The translations under genes were made by a program, and so were the position numbers. Shown piece after piece: positions 1 through 8,745 of a stretch of DNA of 10,032 nucleotides. Position 1 is the stretch's first letter. Every line of letters starts with the position of its first letter. The stretch covers positions 1-10,032 of the forward strand of contig JAGTUY010000473.1 in the NCBI GenBank assembly GCA_018224455.1. Direction: 5' to 3'. This DNA is from Desulfosarcina sp. GTDB lineage: Bacteria > Desulfobacterota > Desulfobacteria > Desulfobacterales > Desulfosarcinaceae. The notes beneath the pieces are model-generated. The model made no database searches, was not told where the DNA came from, and was given only the letters and a program-made list of their open reading frames with translations.

Positions 1-33
1 ATCAAAATTTTCTAAATATTTCAAGCAGGTTGT

Positions 34-1772
<1,739 letters not shown>

Positions 1773-1776
<4 letters not shown>

Positions 1777-3353
1777 GCCGCATCTCCGGGAGAAGTTGAA
1801 ATGGACGCCTGGACGGGCAGTCTGATTTCGAAGATGGTTTCCCGGCCCGGTTGGCTGGCGGCCGTCAAGCTGCCGCCGTGGCGGTCGATGATGCCGTAAG
1901 TGGTGGACAGCCCCAGGCCGATGCCGTGGCCCTCCTGCTTGGTCGTGTAAAACGGCTCGAAGAGGTGCCTCATATCTTTTTCATGGATGCCGTGGCCGGT
2001 GTCGGTCACTTGGATGACCACCGTATTGGGGTTGGGTTCCGATGCAGCGCTGAGCGTCAATGTGCCGCCGTCGGGCATGGCATCCACGGCGTTGAATATG
2101 AGGTTGAGCAGGCACTGCTGAAGCTGGTTGGCGTCACCGCGGATGTCAGGCAGATGGTTCGCGATACGGGTGGCCAGGTTGACGTTGCCCAGTTCGAGGC
2201 GGTGGCGGGCCAGCACGATGCTGCGATCCAATATCTCGGTGATCGACACGGGGCCGACCGATACCGGCGAGCGGCGCGAAAAGGTGAGCAGACTGGATAC
2301 GATTTTCGAGCAGCGGTCGGTCTCGGTTTCCACCAGCGCCAGGTAGCCGGCGAACTGGGCATGTTTGTCCGGGGGCAGGGGCCCTTTTTTCATGGTGCGC
2401 AGCATCAGGCGGATGTAGTTGAGAATACCGGCAAGCGGGTTGTTGATCTCGTGGGCCACGCTGGCGGCCAGGCGTCCCAGGGACATCATCTTGTCCTGGT
2501 GCAGCAGGCGGGCCTGGTCGGCCATCTCCTGCTCCAGGCGATGGATACGCCGCAGATCGCGGAAAAAGCAGACGGTACCGGCGGGCTGGTCGCCTTCCAT
2601 CAGTACCACGGCCGACAGCTGCATCGGCACCGGTTGTCGGCGGTGATCCAGCAGGCAGGTTTCGTAGAGCATCAACCGATTGGGGCCGCCGTGTCCGGAT
2701 GCGGCCAGATCTTCCTGGAAGCGGCGGAACTCCACCTGGCTAAAAAAACGTTCCAGGGTGGCCCGGTGCAGTACCTCGGCGCGATCGAACCCCAGCATCT
2801 GCTCCATGCTGCGGTTGAAGGTGATCACTTTTCCGCTGCCGTCACAGCCCAGAATGCCGTCCATGGAACTTTCGATGAGCCGATCCTGAAAGGCGACGGT
2901 CTCCTCCAGCTGCCGGGTGGTGCGGGAGAGCCCTTTTTCCAGGTGCCGGGTATAGTCTTTGAGCTGCTGGCGGGTGGCATAGCGGTGACGGGCGCGCTCC
3001 AGGGCCACCATTAAGGCCTCGGTGTGAATGGGCTTGGTGATAAAGTCCGAGGCGTCCAGCTGCAGGGCGCGGACGGCGGTCTCCATTTCGCCGAAAGCCG
3101 TGGCCACGATCACCTCGGTGTCTGGAAAGCGCTGCTTGATGGTTTCCAACACCTGGATGCCGTCCATGCCGGGCATGCGGATGTCGGTGATGACGATGCG
3201 GGGGGCGAACTGTTCGCAGCGGGCCAGTCCCTCGGCGCCGTCGGCCGCGGTTTCGACCCGGTACCCGGCATCCACGAGGGTCAGGGCGGTGACCTCGCGG
3301 ATGTCTTGCTCATCATCGATGATCAGGACGGGCCAGCCGTCGGTGGTGGTCAT
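1773..3353 (-). CDS. Soluble hybrid histidine kinase: N-terminal receiver, PAS, HisKA, HATPase
   Basis: A 526-residue cytosolic two-component protein. The receiver domain (about 7-122) has the acidic pair Asp13/Asp14, phosphoacceptor Asp57 in a TDIRMPGMDG context, Thr85 and Lys107. A short probable coiled linker (about 125-155) leads to a PAS domain (about 157-272). The kinase core follows: H-box with His301 in ASVAHEINNPL, N-box with Asn421, G1 box DTGHGI from 451 and G2 box GHGIGLGLS from 475. There is no transmembrane segment. The ATG at 3353 places the receiver at the usual distance from the N terminus. Its ribosome binding site is poor, and in-frame alternatives are ATG 3386 and TTG 3425; the TTG lies only about 15 bases from the expected transcription start. 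The stop overlaps the start of the sigma-54 activator gene. The partner has no receiver, so a direct phosphotransfer route between the two products is not evident. Confidence 0.92.
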
Positions 3354-3446
3354 GGCGGTCTGCTTTCGATGCTCAGGAGAAACCATGGGACATGAACGCT
3401 GTCGCCCCACAGAAAGGGGTGTCAAATGCGTTTACCAGCCGTGGTC

Positions 3447-3475
3447 ATCATATGTAATTCCGAAAGAATCGTCAA
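3447..3475 (-). promoter_or_regulatory. Sigma-70-type promoter for the kinase/activator operon
   Basis: Read on the minus strand, TTGACG (3470-3475) and TATGAT (3447-3452) are separated by exactly 17 bases, matching 5/6 positions of each consensus hexamer. Transcription would start near 3440, about 85 bases before the ATG at 3353. The position and orientation fit the downstream two-gene operon. This is a pattern match only. Confidence 0.6.
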
Positions 3476-3483
3476 TATGCCCT

Positions 3484-3499
3484 GGCTGTTCTGTCAGCC
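3484..3499. promoter_or_regulatory. Short inverted repeat between divergent promoters
   Basis: GGCTG (3484-3488) and CAGCC (3495-3499) are inverted around a 6-base spacer. The repeat lies between the -35 box of the leftward promoter and that of the rightward one, where a shared regulator could bind. The arms are only 5 bp, so chance occurrence is quite possible. Confidence 0.25.
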
Positions 3500-3511
3500 T
3501 TCATTCCGGGA

Positions 3512-3540
3512 TTGACTGTTCGATCAAACTCAATTATGTT
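3512..3540 (+). promoter_or_regulatory. Candidate sigma-70 promoter for the S8 peptidase gene
   Basis: TTGACT (3512-3517), a 17-base spacer and TATGTT (3535-3540) form a plausible rightward promoter. It matches 5/6 of the -35 and 4/6 of the -10 consensus. It would leave a long untranslated leader of about 230 bases before the peptidase start at 3778, which weakens the case or implies leader-based control. Confidence 0.4.
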
Positions 3541-3777
3541 TTTTTCAATCACAACTGCTGCCACTGACCGCCTTACATCCCTGAAATCCGTTTTATCTTC
3601 TGTGCTTCACGCAACTGCTTATTGATCTGCAAGAAGCCTGTCAGGTTTGTTTCTCTCTAAAAGGATTCGCCGACATGCTTTAATGGAGCATGGGGGGCAG
3701 CTCTAAAAAGCTCAATAAACCAGGCGGCCATAACATCCTTAACCTGGATCTAAACATCGTCAGGAAGGAAAAAAAAT
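3541..3777 (+). other. Gene-free leader/intergenic stretch before the S8 peptidase
   Basis: No convincing coding sequence or known RNA family was recognised here. It is AT-richer than the flanking operons. Visible elements are a small hairpin, CATGCT (3674-3679) with AGCATG (3687-3692) around a 7-base loop, and a 5-bp inverted pair CCAGG (3720-3724) / CCTGG (3743-3747). The stretch ends in a strong ribosome binding site, AGGAAGGA, about 8 bases before the ATG at 3778. Neither hairpin is followed by a T tract, so they do not look like terminators. Confidence 0.45.
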
Positions 3778-5829
3778 ATGACTGCATCAGAAAAAACATA
3801 CACCTATCGATCCGGGAAGAAAATTGAGCTTAACAAGAGCCTCGTGCAAATGGTTGTCCGAGCCTTGCCGGACAGTTTGGATGATGATGCGATTGTCGAC
3901 AAGCAGCAGGTATCATCTGGCTCGACGCTGATAACGACAAATTCAACAAATCTTGAATCGGTGATGCGTCGCAGCCGAGCGGTTGCACCGACCCACCATG
4001 CATATTTTGAGGCACAAACCGGAGCCGAATTTTTGATAACTGATCGAATTTTTGTGGTCTTCAAAACACCGCCCTCCCCCGAGGAGGTCGATGCATTTGC
4101 CGGTCGCTACGGCCTCGTTAAAAAGGCGGTTTACAGTGACCGTGATTATCTATTTCAACTGACCACGCATACCGGTATGAACCCGGTTAAGCTGGTGGTG
4201 AAACTGACCGAAGACGATCCTTTGGTTGAAGTGGCCGAGCATGATCTGGACCAGCGTGTGGCCACCAGTCAATTCGCTCTTCCTTTAGATCCGCAATATG
4301 GGGGTGAATGGCACTTGCATACGGATCTGAATGATCCGGATTATGACACACGCGCATGCTCGCAATGTGAGGATGCATGGCGCTTGCTGGACCATTTCGG
4401 AAGTGAGAATGTTGTCGTTGCGGTTACCGATGATGGCTGCAAGCTGGACCACCATGATTTCGATTCCCCCGACAAATTTGCCGACTGGGGGTATTTCCGT
4501 GGAGAACGCTTGATCACTTCGGGCGATATCGATGCTGATCCGGGTGAAATGTATCAACCCGGTTCCAATCACGGCACATCTTGTGCCGGTGTCATTGCCG
4601 GCGAAGTAGACGCTTTGCTGACGGTCGGGGCAGCGCCGGGGTGCCGTCTGCTCCCCATCCAGTGGGAGTCAGATGGTCCTTCTTTGTATATCAGTGATTC
4701 GAAACTGCTGACCGCGTTGAGTTTCATAGCGGACAAGGTGGATGTGATGTCCAATTCATGGAGTGGGATACCGACCTTCGTGTTGGCCCTTCCCGTTGTT
4801 AATCGCCTAACCGAACTTGCACAGACTGGCGGAAGGCGAGGGAAGGGTATCGTCTTTTTATGGGCAGCCGGTAATGACAATTGTCCCATCAGTCACACGG
4901 CAGCCGTAGATGTGCCATTTACCCATGGATGGCGTGTGTACAATGATGGCTCTGCGGAATGGATCGGTGTTGATACGGCGAGACAGTTTGATAGAAATTT
5001 GGTGGCAATTCCGGGAGTCATGAATATCGCGGCACTGGCAAGTACGGCGCGGCGGAGTCACTATTCCAATTATGGCCCCGGGATTTCCCTGTGTGCGCCG
5101 AGCAGTAATGGCCATGCTTACCATCGCATGGATGTCAGGGGACTGGGCGTTACTACGACAACCGGACAACCGGGTGGCGTTACCCACGAATTCGGTGGTA
5201 CCTCAAGTGCGACCCCCTTGGTGGCCGGCATTGCCGCCCTGATCGTTTCAGCGAATCCTGACCTGACCGCGCTGGAAATCGTTTCCATTCTCAAGCAGAC
5301 CGCCTCAAAGGATCTCGATTTCCAGGCTTATCCCCGCACACCATCCGCCGTCTTCGATCCCGATACAAGTTGGGATATATCACCCATCCCACCTTTTGAT
5401 AATGGTGACTTCAGTGATGTGGGTGACGAAGACGGCACATGGAGCCCCTGGTTTGGGCACGGACGGGTCGATGCCGCTGCTGCTGTGGCGGAGGCCATGA
5501 GACGCGGCGTAAGACCAGGTGATATAACTTTCCAGAGCGGCTCATCACCGGACAAAAGCATTCCGGATAACAATTCAAGGGGGATCAAAGACAAAATCGT
5601 GTGTGATCAGGCTTTCACCCTCCGTTCCCTAAAGGTTCATGTGAATATCACGCACACCTATATTGGAGATCTGCGTATCGCCTTGATTTCACCATCCGGT
5701 ACCTCGGTGACGCTTCATGACCGTGGCGGCGGCAGTGCCAACGATCTACACAGCGAATTCAATATCAGTTCCACGCCTGCGCTGCTTGCTTTCTCAGACG
5801 AACCGGTTGAGGGCGCATGCGACAGTTGA
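3778..5829 (+). CDS. Kexin/furin-like S8 serine peptidase with truncated C-terminal P domain
   Basis: A 683-residue subtilisin-fold endopeptidase of the proprotein-convertase type. Residues about 1-160 look like an N-terminal propeptide region. The catalytic domain (about 170-575) shows Asp218 in VAVTDDG, His265 in NHGTSCAG, oxyanion Asn366 in WAAGND and nucleophile Ser476 in GGTSSATP. The SNSWSG and GRRGKGIVFLWAAGN segments resemble kexin-like members. A P domain begins near 590 (SIPDN, then THTYIGDLRIALISPSGT) but ends at FSDEPVEGACDS. The final tryptophan-containing strands and the D-x-G-x-L region usual in this family are missing. No signal peptide or membrane helix is visible, so secretion is not predicted by the general route and the protein may act inside the cell. 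The ATG has a strong AGGAAGGA site. Base composition is less GC-rich than the neighbours, suggesting separate ancestry. Its substrate is unknown. Confidence 0.88.
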   Translation: MTASEKTYTYRSGKKIELNKSLVQMVVRALPDSLDDDAIVDKQQVSSGSTLITTNSTNLESVMRRSRAVAPTHHAYFEAQTGAEFLITDRIFVVFKTPPSPEEVDAFAGRYGLVKKAVYSDRDYLFQLTTHTGMNPVKLVVKLTEDDPLVEVAEHDLDQRVATSQFALPLDPQYGGEWHLHTDLNDPDYDTRACSQCEDAWRLLDHFGSENVVVAVTDDGCKLDHHDFDSPDKFADWGYFRGERLITSGDIDADPGEMYQPGSNHGTSCAGVIAGEVDALLTVGAAPGCRLLPIQWESDGPSLYISDSKLLTALSFIADKVDVMSNSWSGIPTFVLALPVVNRLTELAQTGGRRGKGIVFLWAAGNDNCPISHTAAVDVPFTHGWRVYNDGSAEWIGVDTARQFDRNLVAIPGVMNIAALASTARRSHYSNYGPGISLCAPSSNGHAYHRMDVRGLGVTTTTGQPGGVTHEFGGTSSATPLVAGIAALIVSANPDLTALEIVSILKQTASKDLDFQAYPRTPSAVFDPDTSWDISPIPPFDNGDFSDVGDEDGTWSPWFGHGRVDAAAAVAEAMRRGVRPGDITFQSGSSPDKSIPDNNSRGIKDKIVCDQAFTLRSLKVHVNITHTYIGDLRIALISPSGTSVTLHDRGGGSANDLHSEFNISSTPALLAFSDEPVEGACDS

Positions 5830-5881
5830 AATGCTTCAAGCGTCACGCGGGATCAAATGGCAAATGATTCAATTTGCGTAG
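5820..5881 (+). other. Possible out-of-frame remnant of the peptidase P-domain C terminus
   Basis: After the peptidase stop (5827-5829), a second frame from 5820 reads RQLKCFKRHAGSNGK before its own stop at 5865-5867. The third frame then continues as MIQFA to a TAG at 5879-5881. Joined, these resemble the usual P-domain ending (W-x-L-x-V-x-D, then a G-x-L near a final strand). This suggests one or two small indels. The match is by eye and short. Confidence 0.35.
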
Positions 5882-5885
5882 GCTT

Positions 5886-5913
5886 TTATTTGTATTGACA
5901 ACTTTACAAATAA
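5886..5913. promoter_or_regulatory. Perfect 9-bp inverted repeat, candidate operator of the GntR regulator
   Basis: TTATTTGTA (5886-5894) and TACAAATAA (5905-5913) are exact reverse complements around the 10-base spacer TTGACAACTT. The spacer contains the -35 hexamer, so a dimeric protein bound here would block polymerase. GntR-family regulators bind palindromes and often control their own operon, which makes the downstream gene product the first candidate. The spacing is wider than in many GntR sites, so another regulator remains possible. Confidence 0.55.
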
Positions 5914-5923
5914 GTGGCATTTT
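5895..5923 (+). promoter_or_regulatory. Promoter of the gntR-trpBA-rhomboid operon
   Basis: A perfect TTGACA -35 box (5895-5900) is followed after 17 bases by CATTTT (5918-5923), a weak -10. The -10 is preceded by TG at 5915-5916, giving an extended -10 arrangement. Transcription would start near 5930 and leave a leader of about 100 bases before the regulator start. Confidence 0.5.
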
Positions 5924-5950
5924 TGTCGGAATTCGGAAAATCATAACTGA

Positions 5951-5974
5951 TAAGTGCATAAGCTGGTAAGCTGA
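5951..5974 (+). repeat. Three tandem 8-base units in the operon leader
   Basis: TAAGTGCA, TAAGCTGG and TAAGCTGA lie head to tail, starting at 5951, 5959 and 5967. The last two share 7 of 8 bases. They fall in the predicted untranslated leader of the gntR operon. No function is evident; a short slippage repeat is the simplest reading. Confidence 0.35.
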
Positions 5975-6032
5975 TCGGCTTGAAGCGCAAAGCTCATACG
6001 CTAAATTCCAAGACCAGAGACCAAATTCTTTC

Positions 6033-6764
6033 ATGTTAAATTCCCAATCCCCCATCCCACTATACCATCAACTGGCCGACATCCTTATGGAGGGCATCCG
6101 GGCTGGCGACTATTCGCCCGGTTCCCGTATTCCGTCGGAACCCCAACTGGCCAAGGACTACGGCATCGGGCGGCCGACGGTGCGACAGGCCATCGATGTG
6201 CTGGTGCGCAAGCGCCTGCTGTCGCGGCGGCGGGGGTCGGGAACCTATGTGCGCGCGCCGGAGCAGGAGATCGACCTGTTCTCCCTGGCCGGCACCAGTT
6301 CGGCATTTCAGAAAAAAGGAGTCGCTGTTGACGTTCAACTGCTTCAAAAAACCAAACGGATCAACGTTTCGGCCGATGCGGAGAACCCTTTTGCCGGTGG
6401 GACGGCCTTCTACCTGTCCCGGTTGAACCGGGTTGACGGAATGCCGGTGCTGCTGGAAGCGATCTATCTGCACCCGGTGCTGTTCAAGGGCATCGAACGC
6501 ATGGATCTGGCCGGACGCTCCCTGTCCCAGGTGGTCGAGTCCAGGTTCTACATGCGCCCGACGGGGGGGCGACAGACCTTTCGCATCGGCCGTCTGGATG
6601 CCAAGAGAGCGGCGGTCATGGGTATGGATGCCGACGCGCCAGTGTTGGTGGTCCACCGTTTCCTCAATTTCAAGCAGGCTCGCAACGCCGTTTTCTCGAT
6701 GCTTTACTGCAATACGGACACCTTCGTTTTCTCTCAGCAGATTGGAGGACTGAAACATGATTAA
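6033..6764 (+). CDS. GntR family transcriptional regulator, HutC/UTRA type
   Basis: A 243-residue DNA-binding regulator. The winged helix-turn-helix (about 7-73) shows the family hallmarks IPLYHQLADIL, SRIPSEPQLAKDYGIGRPTV and RRRGSGTYV. The rest (about 90-237) fits a UTRA ligand-binding domain, including YLSRLNRVDGMPVLLE near 127-142 and a closing strand pair around VLVVHRFLNF. UTRA domains bind small molecules such as sugars, amino-acid derivatives or phosphonates; the effector here cannot be told. The ATG at 6033 has no strong ribosome binding site but places the wHTH normally. The 3' end overlaps trpB by 8 bases, so it most likely controls the trpBA genes, possibly through the inverted repeat at 5886-5913. 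Confidence 0.93.
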   Translation: MLNSQSPIPLYHQLADILMEGIRAGDYSPGSRIPSEPQLAKDYGIGRPTVRQAIDVLVRKRLLSRRRGSGTYVRAPEQEIDLFSLAGTSSAFQKKGVAVDVQLLQKTKRINVSADAENPFAGGTAFYLSRLNRVDGMPVLLEAIYLHPVLFKGIERMDLAGRSLSQVVESRFYMRPTGGRQTFRIGRLDAKRAAVMGMDADAPVLVVHRFLNFKQARNAVFSMLYCNTDTFVFSQQIGGLKHD

Positions 6765-7983
6765 GCGGGGCTATTATGGCAACTTCGGGGGGGCGTTTTT
6801 GCCCGAGATTTTGGTTGCCACCTTCGATGAACTGGAAGGGGTCTATCACGAGGCCAAGAACGACCCCCTCTTCTGGCAGGATTACGAACAGCTCATGTCC
6901 AGTTACTCGTGCCGGCCGACACCGATCACCGATGCCCAGAACCTGACGCGTCACTTCGGCGGGGCACGCATTTTCATCAAACGCGAGGACCTGAACCACA
7001 CCGGTGCCCATAAGGCCAACAATGTCATGGGGCAGGGCTTGCTGGTCAAACGCATGGGCAAGACCCGGGTGATTGCCGAAACCGGGGCCGGCCAGCACGG
7101 GGTGGCCACGGCCACTATGGCCGCCCGTTTCGGCTTCGACTGCACCATCTACATGGGTGAGGTCGACGTCGAGCGCCAGCGTCCCAATGTGTTCTGGATG
7201 GAGCAGCTGGGGGCCACGGTGGTGCCGGTGACCGACGGCACGCGAATTTTGAAGGACGCCATCAACGAGGCCTTCCGGGATTGGGTGACCCATATGGATT
7301 CCACCCACTACGTGCTGGGCACCGCCTGCGGGCCGCATCCCTTTCCGGAAATGGTCTCCTGGTTTCAGTCCATTGTCGGCAAGGAGGCCCGCCGGCAGTT
7401 TCTGGAAACCGAGGGGCGGCTGCCGGACCGGATTTTTGCCTGTGTGGGCGGCGGATCAAACGCCATGGGCATCTTCAGCGGATTTTTCGATGACGACGTC
7501 GAACTGGTAGGTGTGGAGGCCGCCGGTCGGGGCCTGGATTCCGGCGAACACGCCGCCCGACTCTGCTCAGGCGACGCCAGCGTGGGCGTGGCCCAGGGGT
7601 ACAAGACCTACTTTCTGCAGGACGGGGACGGCCAGATGAGGGAAACCCATTCCATCGCCGCCGGCCTGGACTACGTCGGTGTTTCTCCAATCCTGTCGGA
7701 TCTGAAGGAAAAAGGGCGGGTGCGCTTCGAGGGGGCCACGGACCGGGAGGTGGTCGAGGCCCTGCGTCTGACCATGCAAAAAGAGGGCGTCATCCCGGCC
7801 CTGGAGTCGGCACACGCCTTTGCCCGGGCCTTCAAGGAAGCGCCGGGGATGTCACCTGACGATATTATCCTGATCAACCAGTCCGGCCGGGGAGACAAGG
7901 ACATCTTCACCATCGCGGATGCCTTCGACGACCCCAAATGGAAACAATTCATCATTGAAAAGGCCAAACAATACCATGCTTGA
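6757..7983 (+). CDS. trpB: Tryptophan synthase beta chain
   Basis: A 408-residue PLP enzyme that joins indole and L-serine to form L-tryptophan, normally in an alpha2-beta2 complex with TrpA. Diagnostic residues are present: GNFGGAFLPE near the N terminus, PLP-binding Lys86 in NHTGAHKANN, Glu108 in AETGAGQHG, the PLP-phosphate loop GGGSNAMG at 231-238, Asp304 in AGLDY and Ser376 in QSGRGDKD. Length is normal for the canonical TrpB1 type. Differences from the commonest sequences include HKANN for HKINN/HKTNQ and LDYVGVSPILSDL for LDYPGVGPEHAYL. A strong GGAGG lies 8 bases upstream of the ATG, inside the gntR gene, and the ATGATTAA overlap couples the two. Also coupled to trpA at its 3' end. 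No other tryptophan-pathway genes are adjacent. Confidence 0.96.
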   Translation: MIKRGYYGNFGGAFLPEILVATFDELEGVYHEAKNDPLFWQDYEQLMSSYSCRPTPITDAQNLTRHFGGARIFIKREDLNHTGAHKANNVMGQGLLVKRMGKTRVIAETGAGQHGVATATMAARFGFDCTIYMGEVDVERQRPNVFWMEQLGATVVPVTDGTRILKDAINEAFRDWVTHMDSTHYVLGTACGPHPFPEMVSWFQSIVGKEARRQFLETEGRLPDRIFACVGGGSNAMGIFSGFFDDDVELVGVEAAGRGLDSGEHAARLCSGDASVGVAQGYKTYFLQDGDGQMRETHSIAAGLDYVGVSPILSDLKEKGRVRFEGATDREVVEALRLTMQKEGVIPALESAHAFARAFKEAPGMSPDDIILINQSGRGDKDIFTIADAFDDPKWKQFIIEKAKQYHA

Positions 7984-8740
7984 AACCTACATTCGCTCTC
8001 GGTTGGCCGAAAAGAAGATCCTGCTGATGACCCACATCGTCATCGGCTACCCCACTTTAGCGGCCTCCCTGGAGATCGTGCGCACCATGGTCGATGCCGG
8101 GGTTGACCTGATGGAACTGCAGATTCCCTTTTCCGAGCCGATTGCCGACGGTCCGGTGATCTTAAGGGCCAACCAGGCCGCTCTGGCCAACGGGGTCACG
8201 GTGGACCAGTGTCTAAATTTCGGCCGTCGGGCGGCCCGGCAGTTTCCGATTCCATTCCTATACATGACCTACTACAATATCCTGTTCAAGCACGGCGTGG
8301 ATCGATTTGCCGACGATATGCAGTTGGCAGGCCTGCGAGGGGCCATCGTGCCGGACCTGCCCCCGGAAGAGGCTGCCGACTATCTGGACGCCATGGCCAG
8401 CCACGACCTTTCCCCCATCTTCATTTATTCGCCCACCACCGCCGATGCGCGTATGAACAGCATCGCCCGGGTGGCCGACGGTTTCGTTTATTGTGTGGCC
8501 CGCAAAGGGGTCACCGGTGACCAGACGGCGTTCTCCCGGCAGATCGGCGATTACCTGGCACGCTGCCGGGCGGCCACGCATTTGCCGCTGGCCCTGGGGT
8601 TTGGCGTCCAAGACCGATCCGACATTAAGTTTCTCGAAGGAAAAGCCGATATTGCCGTCATCGGCACGCAGGCGTTGCGGCTGGTGGAAGATCAGGGTGT
8701 CGCCGCGCTGGGCGACTTTATTCGCGACCTTCGAGAGTAG
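7976..8740 (+). CDS. trpA: Tryptophan synthase alpha chain, divergent form
   Basis: A 254-residue TIM-barrel enzyme that cleaves indole-3-glycerol phosphate into indole and glyceraldehyde 3-phosphate, passing indole to TrpB. Catalytic Glu47 (Salmonella Glu49) and Asp58 (Asp60) are kept in MELQIPFSEPIADGP, but the usual ELGVPFSDP reads ELQIPFSEP. Loop 6 GVTG is at 178-181 and the phosphate-binding GFGV at 208-211; the usual final Gly-Ser of the phosphate site is Gly230-Thr231. IVPDLPPEEA (124-133) is typical. The chosen ATG at 7976 overlaps the trpB stop by 8 bases (ATGCTTGA) and gives a normal TrpA N terminus. An in-frame ATG at 7919 would only add 19 residues inside trpB. The gene ends in TAG. 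It probably works with the adjacent TrpB. Confidence 0.93.
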   Translation: MLETYIRSRLAEKKILLMTHIVIGYPTLAASLEIVRTMVDAGVDLMELQIPFSEPIADGPVILRANQAALANGVTVDQCLNFGRRAARQFPIPFLYMTYYNILFKHGVDRFADDMQLAGLRGAIVPDLPPEEAADYLDAMASHDLSPIFIYSPTTADARMNSIARVADGFVYCVARKGVTGDQTAFSRQIGDYLARCRAATHLPLALGFGVQDRSDIKFLEGKADIAVIGTQALRLVEDQGVAALGDFIRDLRE

Positions 8741-8745
8741 CGATC

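Noticed and set aside
1851..3014. A 387-codon open frame on the plus strand opposite the kinase gene
   Set aside because: It is a Gly/Val/His-rich antisense shadow of the kinase coding sequence without any family motif.
3354..3425. Upstream extension of the kinase to TTG 3425 or ATG 3386
   Set aside because: The extra residues are not receiver-like, there is no good ribosome binding site, and the TTG falls almost on the predicted transcription start.
3674..3692. Hairpin CATGCT/AGCATG as a terminator or riboswitch
   Set aside because: Only 6 bp, no following T run and no conserved riboswitch core that I can recognise.
5915..5929. TGGCAT followed by TTTTTGTCGG as a sigma-54 promoter
   Set aside because: The GC dinucleotide required at -12 with 10-base spacing after GG is missing, so it does not meet the sigma-54 pattern.
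5930..6032. Trp leader peptide/attenuator upstream of the operon
   Set aside because: No short frame with consecutive TGG codons and no terminator-like stem with a T tract was found.
7919..7975. Earlier in-frame ATG for trpA at 7919
   Set aside because: It would add 19 polar residues encoded within trpB; the ATG at 7976 gives the usual TrpA N terminus and an overlap matching the previous junction.
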